Part shown: piece by piece, positions 6,985 to 14,038 of the stretch
Layout of the letters: every line of letters starts with the position of its first letter
Numbering within the stretch: position 1 is the stretch's first letter
Assembly: GCA_018711955.1 (NCBI GenBank)
Contig: DVHQ01000113.1
Coordinates: 1-28,752, forward strand
Length of the DNA stretch: 28,752 nt
Origin: Limiplasma merdipullorum
GTDB taxonomy: Bacteria > Bacillota > Clostridia > Christensenellales > Aristaeellaceae
Reading direction: 5' to 3'
Position numbers and translations under genes: made by a program
Notes under the pieces: generated by a model
Seen by the model: only the letters and a program-made list of their open reading frames with translations
Databases searched by the model: none
What the model was told of the DNA's origin: nothing

Positions 6985-9591
6985 TCAGTAGTGGGCGGCC
7001 AGTTTGAGCGTGGTCTCCCAGCCCAGATCAATCGCCTTCTGATGCGAGGTAGCATAGGGACCGATCTTCTCCACCTGCGCCTGTGTGCGCGGGAAGTGGA
7101 TGCAGATATGGCCGTCAAAATTATTGTCTCTGATGTGGTAGGTGTCGTGCGGCGTGTTGTGTGTGGAGGCCATGTACACGGTGCCGTCGCTGAGCACCAC
7201 CCACACGGCCTTCGGCGTCCAGGTGGTCTTGCCACCAAAGGCTCGGTTCATTTCGGCAGTATCCTGAGCAGTCAGGGGTTCTGCGTCAGCGTGCGCGCCC
7301 ATGCTGAAGATATTGACCTGCCAGCTGATGCCCGTGGTGAAGTCATAGATCGTCGCATTGGGGAACAGGCGGCAACGGGCCTTGACCTCGCTGTACCAGT
7401 TGGCGTAGCGCACCTGCGAGGCGCTGATGGTGGTGACCGTAGGCGCCGCAGCGGTGGTGGTGGTAGTGGTTCCGGAGGAGGTGGAGCTGCCTGTACTACC
7501 TGCGGTGATAGCCGACACGGAGTTGAGCTTGGCAAAGGTCTTGACGCCGGCCACGCCGTCGGCGGACAATCCGTTGGCCTTCTGGAATTCAATCAGCGCA
7601 AGGCTCGTCTTGACGCCAAACTTGCCGTCCGCCTCGCCGTTTTCCAGATAGCCCAGCGTGATCAGGCGGTTCTGCATGTCGCGCACTGCGTCGCTCACCG
7701 CGCCCACGCGCAGCGTCTGCGTGCTGCTGACAGTGTTGCTGACCACGTTGCTGGCATAGAGCCTGGTCGAGGTATCCGTCCCCACCACGCCGTCCGCGGA
7801 CAGCCCGTTGGCCTTCTGGAAGGCGATAACGGCGGACTTGGTATCGCGTCCGAACTTGCCGTCCGCACTGCCCGCCAGGTATCCCAGGGCAATCAGGCGA
7901 TTTTGCAGCGTGGTCACCTCGTTGCCCTCGCTGCCATAGCGCAGGGTATTGACCAGCGTGCCGGAGGTATCGGTGGTGCTGTTGGCGTTGCCACGGATGG
8001 CGGAATCGCTGTAGAGGGCGGTCTGGGTCTCGTAGCCGGCCTTGCCGTCCACCTTCAGGCCGTTGGCGCTTTGGAAGGCGCGCACGGCTTCGATGTCATC
8101 GGTGAGGTACACGCCGTCCAGGCGGGAGGTGTAGTAGCCCAGCTCCTGCAAACGGGCCTGCAGCCTGCGCACCACCTCGCCCATGCTGCCCGCGCGGATG
8201 ACGATCACGTTCTCCGGCGTAAGGGGCGTCGTGGTGGGCGTGGGCGTGGAAACGGGAATCGCGGTGGGCACCGCGTAAATGGCATTCACGCCATAAAGCA
8301 CCGTGCGGGTGATGGGACCCAGGATGCCGTCCTGCTCCAGAGAGCTCTTTTTCTGGAACGCCTTGACGGCCTCGGTGGTGGCGGTGTTATACACGCCGGT
8401 GATGTTGCCCGTATAATAGCCCAGATCCTTGAGGCGCTGCTGGAGAAGCTTGACCTCGTCATCCTTGTCGCCGGGGCGGAGCGTCTTTGTGGGCGGCTTC
8501 ACGGTCGGCGTGGGCGATGGCGTCACCACCACAGACGCCTCCATGGCGGTCGCGCCGTAGAGCACCTGCTGGTCGGCGGCACTCATTTCGCCGTCGGCCA
8601 CCAGGCCATGCTTGCCCTCGAAGAGCTTGATGGCGGCCACCGTGTCCTCGTCGCACACGCCGGTGAGCTCGCCCTTGTAGTAGCCCAGTTCCTTGAGGCG
8701 GGTCTGCAGCTTGGTCACGGGCTCGCCCTTGGACTTTTCGCGGATCACTGCGCCCGCCACGGGCGGCACCGTGCGCACATACTGGCGGTAGCCGCGGGTA
8801 TCCTTGGGGGTATCCTCGTAGAGCTTGAGCTGGAGGTCCTGGCTGGCGATACCGTCCTGAGCAAGGCCGTTGCGCTTCTGGAACACCTTGAGCGCATTTT
8901 CGGTCTTGCTGCCGAACTTGCCGTCCACGTCCTCTTCCTCCAAGTACCCAAGCTCCGCCAGGGCGGACTGGAGGGCGGTCACGGCCGCGCCTTCGCTGCC
9001 GTTTTTCAGCTCGGTATACTTCTCCGCGCCAGGCTGGGGCGTGGGGGCGGGAATGTTGGCCAGGTTGATGTGCGTGTCCACGCAATAGCCGGTCTTGCCA
9101 TCGTACTTGACCTTGGCAAAACCGTTGCTGGTGCGGTCATACACCGTAACCACGCTGCCGGCGGGAATGGTCAGGATGACCTCTCCCTCCGTCTGGGCGA
9201 CCTTGCGCAGCTTCACGTAGTCGATGACCGTGGTATCGTAGGGATATTCGGATATGGCCGGCGGCGCCTGCATGCTGAGCGCCGGGTTGGGCGAGGGATC
9301 GGGGGAAGGATCGGTGCCGTCGATGTATTTCTTCATGGCATAGCCGGTCTTACCGTCAAATTCCACGCGGTAAAAGCTGCCCGTAACGCCCAGAATGGTC
9401 ACGGTATCCCCCTTCTGGATTTTTTTGAGAATGGTGGATGTGGTATTGGCGCGGCTGCGCATATTTACATCATCCATACTTATCGTATCATAAGGATACT
9501 TCGCCGCCAGCGCCGGCGAAATCACCGACAAAAACAGCGCCATGGCGCACACGGCGGCCAACAGGCGCGCCCAACGGTTTCCGTGCCTCAT
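6985..9591 (-). CDS. Secreted wall protein: two SH3b domains, six peptidoglycan-binding repeats, His/Cys C-terminal domain
   Basis: An 868-residue exported protein. After a signal peptide (cleavage near ALA|AK, about residue 30) come two bacterial SH3 domains (about 31-92 and 116-178). Next are six peptidoglycan_binding_1 repeats, each with the LQxRLxxLGYY...DGxxGxxTxxAVxxFQxxNGLxxDG pattern (about 195-262, 283-346, 369-434, 463-528, 548-613, 625-690). Pro/Thr and Ser/Thr linkers separate them. The C-terminal ~140 residues form a separate domain with H811, H815, H819 and the motif GHICIHF (H828, C830, H832). This resembles a rearranged L,D-transpeptidase H...SHGC motif; the activity is not established. 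The ATG at 9591 is preferred over GTG 9606 and ATG 9597 because GGAGG lies 8 nt before it. It is a single gene with its own consensus promoter. Likely role: wall binding and wall remodelling. Confidence 0.88.
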   Translation of the reverse strand: MRHGNRWARLLAAVCAMALFLSVISPALAAKYPYDTISMDDVNMRSRANTTSTILKKIQKGDTVTILGVTGSFYRVEFDGKTGYAMKKYIDGTDPSPDPSPNPALSMQAPPAISEYPYDTTVIDYVKLRKVAQTEGEVILTIPAGSVVTVYDRTSNGFAKVKYDGKTGYCVDTHINLANIPAPTPQPGAEKYTELKNGSEGAAVTALQSALAELGYLEEEDVDGKFGSKTENALKVFQKRNGLAQDGIASQDLQLKLYEDTPKDTRGYRQYVRTVPPVAGAVIREKSKGEPVTKLQTRLKELGYYKGELTGVCDEDTVAAIKLFEGKHGLVADGEMSAADQQVLYGATAMEASVVVTPSPTPTVKPPTKTLRPGDKDDEVKLLQQRLKDLGYYTGNITGVYNTATTEAVKAFQKKSSLEQDGILGPITRTVLYGVNAIYAVPTAIPVSTPTPTTTPLTPENVIVIRAGSMGEVVRRLQARLQELGYYTSRLDGVYLTDDIEAVRAFQSANGLKVDGKAGYETQTALYSDSAIRGNANSTTDTSGTLVNTLRYGSEGNEVTTLQNRLIALGYLAGSADGKFGRDTKSAVIAFQKANGLSADGVVGTDTSTRLYASNVVSNTVSSTQTLRVGAVSDAVRDMQNRLITLGYLENGEADGKFGVKTSLALIEFQKANGLSADGVAGVKTFAKLNSVSAITAGSTGSSTSSGTTTTTTAAAPTVTTISASQVRYANWYSEVKARCRLFPNATIYDFTTGISWQVNIFSMGAHADAEPLTAQDTAEMNRAFGGKTTWTPKAVWVVLSDGTVYMASTHNTPHDTYHIRDNNFDGHICIHFPRTQAQVEKIGPYATSHQKAIDLGWETTLKLAAHY
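7500..9010 (-). repeat. Six in-gene repeats coding for peptidoglycan-binding modules
   Basis: Six diverged tandem modules of about 200 bp each, with linkers, lie within the wall-protein gene. The last two, in coding order, are the most alike: the segments near 7555-7590 and 7787-7822 share a nearly identical stretch encoding FQKANGLSADGV, which suggests recent duplication. The others are conserved mainly at protein level. Confidence 0.8.
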
Positions 9592-9644
9592 CTGCATGCC
9601 CTCCACAGATTGAAATGGCTTGAGTGCGTTGTGTTCCAGCGTTT

Positions 9645-9673
9645 ATTGTAGGTCAGATTGTTAAATCTGTCAA
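9645..9673 (-). promoter_or_regulatory. SigA-type promoter of the wall-protein gene, with a dyad in the spacer
   Basis: On the minus strand there is TTGACA (9668-9673), a 17-bp spacer, and TACAAT (9645-9650). The spacer and -35 edge hold a perfect 6-bp inverted repeat, CAGATT-gtta-AATCTG (9654-9669), well placed to be an operator. The predicted start near 9638 is ~47 nt before the ATG. Confidence 0.85.
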
Positions 9674-9728
9674 GCACATCCTTCATATTTACGTAACATT
9701 TTTGATCGAAACGCACCTTGCCCGCGCG

Positions 9729-9757
9729 TTGACAAGCTCCGGCCCTTGGACTATGAT
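9729..9757 (+). promoter_or_regulatory. SigA-type promoter of the NAGPA/Lgt-like/CapA operon
   Basis: TTGACA (9729-9734), a 17-bp spacer, and TATGAT (9752-9757); a second -10-like TATACT overlaps at 9757-9762. The leader is about 55-60 nt long and includes GGAGG at 9805-9809. It is divergent from the wall-protein promoter 56 bp away. Confidence 0.85.
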
Positions 9758-9821
9758 ATACTGCGTTTCAAAAAATGGTGTTTTGTGCCCTTTGAGGCAT
9801 GGATGGAGGTGCTTGTCAATC

Positions 9822-10712
9822 ATGAAAAATGTCGTTCGGGCCCTGCTCCTGCTGGCCTTGCTGACGGCGCTGATGTTTGCCGTGCCCTCGGGCGCGCTGG
9901 TGGATGGCGCGCTGGCTGAGGGCGCCTATCCCGCCCTGAGCCTGGAAGCGGAAAAGGGCGGGGCGCCCCTGGAAAGCGGCTATGACGGCCTGAGCTACCA
10001 CGATGATACCATCACGGTAACGGTGGAAGAGACGCGCGCCTATGATACCACGATTCTCATCGCGCGCGTCACCATCTCCGATCCCTCGCAGATTCGCACA
10101 GCCATGGCGGGGCGCTACGGCAGCGATACGCAGACGCCCGGCGCCCGGCTGGCCAAGCGGGTGCAGGCGGTATTCGCCGTCAACGGCGATTATTTCAATT
10201 TTTCCAGCAATGGCTACGTGGTCCGTCAGGGCACGCTCTACCGCGACAACCCCGCCCCCGGCAGCGACATTCTGCTCATCGACGACCAGGGGGATTTTCA
10301 CATCGTTGAGGACGCCACCTCCGAAAAGCTGGCCGCATTTGAAGGAACCGTGATCAACTCCTTCAGCTTTGGCCCGGCCCTGGTGGTAGACGGCGAGGTC
10401 GTGGAAGGCGGCTTTTTGGACGATGTGGCCTACGACAAGCCCGCTCAGCGCATGGTGGTAGCCCAGGCGGGGCCCCTTTCCTACGTGTGCGTGGCCACGG
10501 AGGGCCCGGAAAACCCGGGTTCCGTGGGGCTGACCATCCCGCAGATGGCGGAGTTCATGGGCACGCTGGATGTGCAGAACGCCTACAACCTGGACGGGGG
10601 CAGCTCCTCCACCATGGTGCTCAATAATGAAAAGATCAACGCCTTAAGCACGCACAAGGTGCGTTCCATCTGCGATATTCTCTACTTTGCCACGCTTGTG
10701 AATCAGGAGTAA
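9822..10712 (+). CDS. Exported phosphodiester glycosidase (NAGPA-domain) family protein
   Basis: A 296-residue secreted protein of the NAGPA family, named after the mammalian enzyme that removes GlcNAc from a phosphodiester. Bacterial members are thought to act on wall or exopolysaccharide sugar-phosphodiesters, and the substrate here is unknown. A signal peptide (MKNVVRALLLLALL...) is followed by AVFAVNGDYFNF, SFSFGPALVVDGEVV and the hallmark C-terminal NLDGGSSSTMVLN motif (about residues 255-270). The ATG at 9822 was chosen because the signal peptide begins there. The GGAGG is 12 nt upstream, rather far, and an in-frame TTG at 9813 is too close to it. It is the first gene of a three-gene envelope operon; the Lgt-like gene begins 4 nt after its stop. 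Confidence 0.88.
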   Translation: MKNVVRALLLLALLTALMFAVPSGALVDGALAEGAYPALSLEAEKGGAPLESGYDGLSYHDDTITVTVEETRAYDTTILIARVTISDPSQIRTAMAGRYGSDTQTPGARLAKRVQAVFAVNGDYFNFSSNGYVVRQGTLYRDNPAPGSDILLIDDQGDFHIVEDATSEKLAAFEGTVINSFSFGPALVVDGEVVEGGFLDDVAYDKPAQRMVVAQAGPLSYVCVATEGPENPGSVGLTIPQMAEFMGTLDVQNAYNLDGGSSSTMVLNNEKINALSTHKVRSICDILYFATLVNQE

Positions 10713-10715
10713 GCC

Positions 10716-11663
10716 ATGAGAGAACCCACGCCCCTTTTTACCCTTTTGGGAATTGCCTGCTACCCCTACGGCGCGGCGCTCGCCCTTGGGCTGCTGCTCG
10801 CCGTGCTGATGGCGATGGCCAGCTTCCGCAAGGCATTTGGCGCGGCGGAGGACGGCCTTCGCTTCTCGCTGTGGGCGCTGCCGCTGGGCTTTGTGGGCGC
10901 GCGCCTGGGCTACTGCGCGGTCAAAGCCAGCTTTATCGCGGTGGACTTCGGCCCCGCCTTCCTCTACCACTTCGGACTGGGCGGCTATTCCATGGCCGGC
11001 GCGTTTGTGGGGGTGCTGGCCGCCGCCGCGCTGTTTGGACGCATCACCCGCCGCGGCTGGCTGCCCACGATGGGCGCAGCCATGCCCGCCCTGTTGCTGG
11101 CGGCGGCGCTGGGCCGCTTCGCCGAATGCCTGACCACCGAGGGTATCGGCGAGTATATGGATAACCCCTTCTGGCAGTTCTTTCCCTTTGCTGTACCTGA
11201 TCTCTACGGCGATCTGCGCTTTCCCGTCTTTGTGTGGGAGGGGCTGACGGCCCTTGTGCTCTGCGCGCTCGTATGGCGCTGCCTGCGCCGCCCGCAGGAC
11301 GCGGCGCTCACAGGGATGCTGCTCTTTGCCCTCACGCAGGTTTTCTGGGAGAGCCTGCGCCGGGACGGATTCCTGCGCTTTGGCTTCGTGCGCGTCAACC
11401 AGCTGTGGTGCGCGGTGATGCTGGCGGCGGTGACGGCCGTGTGGCTTTTGCGCGCCAGGCCTTCGCGCGTGGCTGCCGCAGGAAGCGTGCTGGGCCTTGC
11501 CGCGGGCATCGGGGCACTGGTGGCGCTGGAATTTGCCTTTGACAAATCCCCCATCGACAACCGCATCCTCTATGCCGTAATGGCCGCCGTGCTGGCCGCC
11601 ATGGGCGCGGGCCTGCTTAGCCTGCGGCGGCGCGCGCTGGGAAAGGAGGCCGCGCATGCGTAA
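10716..11663 (+). CDS. Divergent prolipoprotein diacylglyceryl transferase (Lgt) family membrane protein
   Basis: A 315-residue integral membrane protein with 7-8 predicted helices. The Lgt fold signature is present: ACYPYGAALALG near the N-terminus, GARLGYC, GLGGYSMAGAFVG, GRFAECLTTEG, FPVFVWEG and WESLRRDGF. Lgt transfers diacylglycerol to the lipobox cysteine. Several residues reported as important in E. coli Lgt are replaced: the HGG motif reads MAG (His103 to Ala) and the GRLGN motif reads GRFAE (Asn146 to Glu). The arginine and acidic residues of those motifs remain. It may therefore be a paralogue with another lipid-transfer role rather than the housekeeping enzyme. AGGAG lies 6 nt before the ATG. 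Its 3' end overlaps the next gene by 8 nt, so the operon is tightly coupled. Confidence 0.78.
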   Translation: MREPTPLFTLLGIACYPYGAALALGLLLAVLMAMASFRKAFGAAEDGLRFSLWALPLGFVGARLGYCAVKASFIAVDFGPAFLYHFGLGGYSMAGAFVGVLAAAALFGRITRRGWLPTMGAAMPALLLAAALGRFAECLTTEGIGEYMDNPFWQFFPFAVPDLYGDLRFPVFVWEGLTALVLCALVWRCLRRPQDAALTGMLLFALTQVFWESLRRDGFLRFGFVRVNQLWCAVMLAAVTAVWLLRARPSRVAAAGSVLGLAAGIGALVALEFAFDKSPIDNRILYAVMAAVLAAMGAGLLSLRRRALGKEAAHA

Positions 11664-12762
11664 GGCCCTTGCAGCGGCGTTGTGCCTGGTCCTGCTTGCC
11701 GCGAGCGGCACGGCGCTGGCCGAAAAGACCGTCACCCTCACCTTTGTAGGCGACTGCACGCTGGGCGGCGAGGACTGGCTGATCAACCGCGAGGGTTCCT
11801 TCCACGATTACGCCAGGAAAGAGGGGTACACCTATTTCTTTGAGAAGATGCGCGACTTCTTTTCCGAAGATGATCTGACCATCATCAACTTTGAAGGCGT
11901 GCTCAAGGACGACAGCCGAGACGCCGTCAACAAAACCTACTGTTTCCGCGGCCCGACAGACTTTGCCCGCATCCTGCCGCTGTCCAGCATCGAGGCCGTC
12001 AACCTGGACAACAACCACACGCTGGATTACGGCAAGCGGGGCAAGACCAGCACCGTTGAGGCGCTCACCGGCGCGGGCGTGCACGTCTTTGACGAGCTGA
12101 CCCCCTACATCTTCGAAAAGGACGGCATCAAAATCGCCTTTTTCGGCATGCAGCGCGTACACTTCTTTACCCTGCGGGAACAACTGAAAGAACAGATCCG
12201 TATTCTGCGCGAGGAGGAGGGCGTAAACGCCATTATCTTTGCCCAGCACGCCGGCACGGAGTATTCCTCCCAGCACACCAACGCGCAGATCGATCTGGCC
12301 CATAAGCTCATCGACATGGGCGCGGATTTCATCGCGGGCAGCCATCCGCATGTGGTGCAGGGAATGGAGGTCTACAATGGCCGCTACATCTTCTACAGCA
12401 TGGGCAACTTCTGCTTCGGCGGCAACGTGAAGGTGCGGGCGCTGGAAAGCTGCGCCCTGCGCCTGACCCTGACCTTTGATGACGACGGCACCTACCTGGG
12501 CCAGCAGCTGCGCGTGTACGCGGCCAATGTGTCCGGCGACCCGGAGGTTAACGATTTCCAGCCCCGCCTGGTGACGGGCGAGGCCGCCGAGGCGGTCTGG
12601 GCGCGCATTGACGCGGCCAGCGAGGGCCAAGAGGGCCCCGTGGCCCAGGGCGACGGCTGGCGCGACTATGCCTACCTCCCCGCTCCCACCCCGGAGGCAA
12701 CGCAGACCCCGCATCCTGCTTCGACCCCGACCCCGGAGGCGGCGGCACCGACTGGAGAATAA
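11656..12762 (+). CDS. CapA-like (poly-gamma-glutamate synthesis protein family) exported phosphoesterase-like protein
   Basis: A 368-residue secreted protein of the CapA/PgsA metallophosphatase-like family. A signal peptide ending ALA|EK (about residue 22) precedes the family motifs: FVGDCTLGG (30-38), INFEG (77-81), NLDNNHTLDYG (116-126), FAQHAGTEY, AGSHPHVVQGME and FYSMGNF. The C-terminal ~30 residues are a Pro/Thr-rich tail (PTPEATQTP...STPTPE), probably unstructured in the wall. Some CapA proteins take part in poly-gamma-glutamate capsule export, but no pgsBC-type partner is in the window, so capsule synthesis is not supported. The ATG overlaps the Lgt-like gene, with AAAGGAGG 6 nt upstream. 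It is the last gene of the operon. Confidence 0.85.
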   Translation: MRKALAAALCLVLLAASGTALAEKTVTLTFVGDCTLGGEDWLINREGSFHDYARKEGYTYFFEKMRDFFSEDDLTIINFEGVLKDDSRDAVNKTYCFRGPTDFARILPLSSIEAVNLDNNHTLDYGKRGKTSTVEALTGAGVHVFDELTPYIFEKDGIKIAFFGMQRVHFFTLREQLKEQIRILREEEGVNAIIFAQHAGTEYSSQHTNAQIDLAHKLIDMGADFIAGSHPHVVQGMEVYNGRYIFYSMGNFCFGGNVKVRALESCALRLTLTFDDDGTYLGQQLRVYAANVSGDPEVNDFQPRLVTGEAAEAVWARIDAASEGQEGPVAQGDGWRDYAYLPAPTPEATQTPHPASTPTPEAAAPTGE

Positions 12763-12826
12763 AAAAACAGGCCGCGGCGAAAAGCACGGCTGGCGCTATG
12801 CCAGCTCATGGTTTCCTGCCGCGGCT
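12761..12826 (-). terminator. Terminator of the DUF6273 gene (and possible stop for the facing operon)
   Basis: The outer stem is the 8-bp pair GCCGCGGC, 12771-12778 against 12818-12825, and encloses a second hairpin GCTGGC/GCCAGC (12789-12805). Seven A on the plus strand at 12761-12767 become a U-run after the hairpin in the minus-strand transcript. The plus direction lacks a good U-run. Confidence 0.65.
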
Positions 12827-12843
12827 CATCTCATTTGGGGCCT

Positions 12844-13521
12844 TTATTCGCCCATGGTTACCCAGATCGCCGGGCGAATGGTGCCGCTGGGACGGTTCAC
12901 ATCCCGGCTGCCATAGCCGCTGATGCGCCCGTCCGCGCGCACGCCGCACGCGTCCACAGGCCGCACGCCCGGCGAGCGCAGCCACCACCACGAATTGCCG
13001 TTGTTTTCATCCACATACGCGCCCTGCGCCTTGGCGTATTCGGTCGCCTGGCAGGTGCGCTGCTCCTGCTGAGGGAAAAATTCGAGCACTTCCGCCTCGC
13101 TGAGCAGGAACACCCGGTCCATGGTATCCTCGCCGCCCCGCGTGCTGTAGTGCGGATTGTCGTCGTTGACCACCAGGACTTCCTCAATGCGCGCCTGTTC
13201 CTCCTGGGAAAACGCTTCTTTCAGGAAGGTATCGTTGAGCCACTGGCGCAGCGTGCATTCGCTCCACGTCATCTTCACAAACGCCTTGTGATAGGCCCGT
13301 GCATCAATCAGGTATCGCGTAATCAGCATCGCACGGTCGCCCTCTGTTTTGAGCACGATCCACTCCAGCGGCTCCTTGCCGTTGGTCAAAACATTGTCCT
13401 GCTCATAGCTGCCAAAGACGACCGTATCACCCGCGGCCCATCCATCCTCGCTTTCCTGCGCCATGGCGGCGCCCGCCGCGCACAGGCACAGCGCCAGCAC
13501 AGCCGCAAAAATCCGTTTCAT
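12844..13521 (-). CDS. Exported DUF6273-domain protein
   Basis: A 225-residue secreted protein. The signal peptide (MKRIFAAVLALCLCAAGAAMAQ) is followed by a single DUF6273 domain. It has WAAGDTVVFGSYEQD and PLEWIVL near the start, the SECTLRQWLNDTFLKEAFSQEEQ helix region, and the hallmark C-terminal SWWWLRSPG...GYGSRDVNRPSGTIRPAIWV. The role of this domain is not known; it resembles sugar- or ligand-binding C-type-lectin-like folds in its WLRSPG...RPA pattern, but that is only a resemblance. The ATG at 13521 was chosen as the start of the signal peptide, with an AGAAGGG site upstream; a longer frame to 13602 has no support. It is a single gene with its own promoter and terminator. Confidence 0.83.
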   Translation of the reverse strand: MKRIFAAVLALCLCAAGAAMAQESEDGWAAGDTVVFGSYEQDNVLTNGKEPLEWIVLKTEGDRAMLITRYLIDARAYHKAFVKMTWSECTLRQWLNDTFLKEAFSQEEQARIEEVLVVNDDNPHYSTRGGEDTMDRVFLLSEAEVLEFFPQQEQRTCQATEYAKAQGAYVDENNGNSWWWLRSPGVRPVDACGVRADGRISGYGSRDVNRPSGTIRPAIWVTMGE

Positions 13522-13592
13522 CCTGTCTGCCCTTCTTTCTTCGCCGCTTCCCGGCGAATGATTGGCGGCACATGCGCGCCGCTTTGCTGACA

Positions 13593-13621
13593 TATATAAC
13601 ACACTGGTAATAAAATGTAAA
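13593..13621 (-). promoter_or_regulatory. SigA-type promoter of the DUF6273 gene
   Basis: On the minus strand, TTTACA (13616-13621), a 17-bp spacer and TATATA (13593-13598). The predicted start near 13586 gives a ~65-nt leader. Confidence 0.75.
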
Positions 13622-13965
13622 GTGCAGGATGCCGAAAAAGTCTGATTCGCAGCCTTTCAGCGTGTCGTGAAAGTCCGGCTGCGCCGTCTTTCTCCGCCAG
13701 AACACGTTTTCCCTGCGCTTTGAGCGCGACGGGGAGACACACAAGGTTTGCGAATCCACCGCGCCTGTCGCCGGGTACGGCTTGCTGTGGGAAGGCGGCG
13801 GCCCACCAGGCCTCCCAAATACGTTTTTCGACAGGCTGAACCTATATGTTTTTTGACCATTTGTAAAAAGTGGCCTTTTGCAGCTTTGCCGCTGTCGGAG
13901 CGAAAAACATTTGTTTTGCTGGAATTTTGACCAGCTTTCCGCGCATGCGCCGCGCTGCCTGCCGC
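13622..13965. other. Intergenic region of ~340 bp without a supported gene
   Basis: The stretch lies between two divergent promoters. It is less GC-rich and differs in texture from the genes around it, with T/A-runs (TTTTTTGACCATTTGTAAAAAG; TTTTGACCA occurs near 13854 and again near 13925). There is an imperfect long-range pairing, GATTCGC near 13643 and GCGAATC near 13749. Open frames on both strands lack a ribosome binding site and recognisable motifs. The minus-strand frame over 13620-13760 looks somewhat protein-like (VFWRRKTAQPDF, DTLKGCESDFFG) and could be a gene remnant or a dispersed repeat. I could not identify it. Confidence 0.4.
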
Positions 13966-13994
13966 TTGCCCGGCATGTATCCGTTGCATATAAT
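13966..13994 (+). promoter_or_regulatory. SigA-type promoter of the alpha-amylase gene
   Basis: TTGCCC (13966-13971), a 17-bp spacer, and a perfect TATAAT (13989-13994). The predicted start near 14000 places a hairpin, GGGGGGCA/TGCTCCCC (14000-14007 and 14016-14023, T-rich loop), at the very 5' end of the message. It directly abuts the AAGGAGG at 14024-14030. Confidence 0.85.
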
Positions 13995-14038
13995 CATCAG
14001 GGGGGCATTTTTTTCTGCTCCCCAAGGAGGTGGATCTC

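Noticed and set aside
6991..9651. Very long plus-strand open frame (886 codons) antisense to the wall-protein gene
   Set aside because: It mirrors the repeat gene codon by codon, has no ribosome binding site, and its product is low-complexity Gly/Ala/His/Arg sequence without domains. High GC content makes such antisense frames common.
9624..9821. N-terminal extension of the NAGPA-like protein
   Set aside because: It overlaps the promoter and contains no signal peptide; the true signal begins at the ATG at 9822.
11656..12762. Poly-gamma-glutamate capsule locus
   Set aside because: Only a CapA-like protein is present. The synthase and other capsule genes are missing, so the capsule role is not claimed.
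13427..13759. Minus-strand 110-codon frame upstream of and overlapping the DUF6273 gene
   Set aside because: It overlaps the DUF6273 start in another frame and spans its promoter. A protein-like patch remains, so the region is listed only as unexplained spacer.
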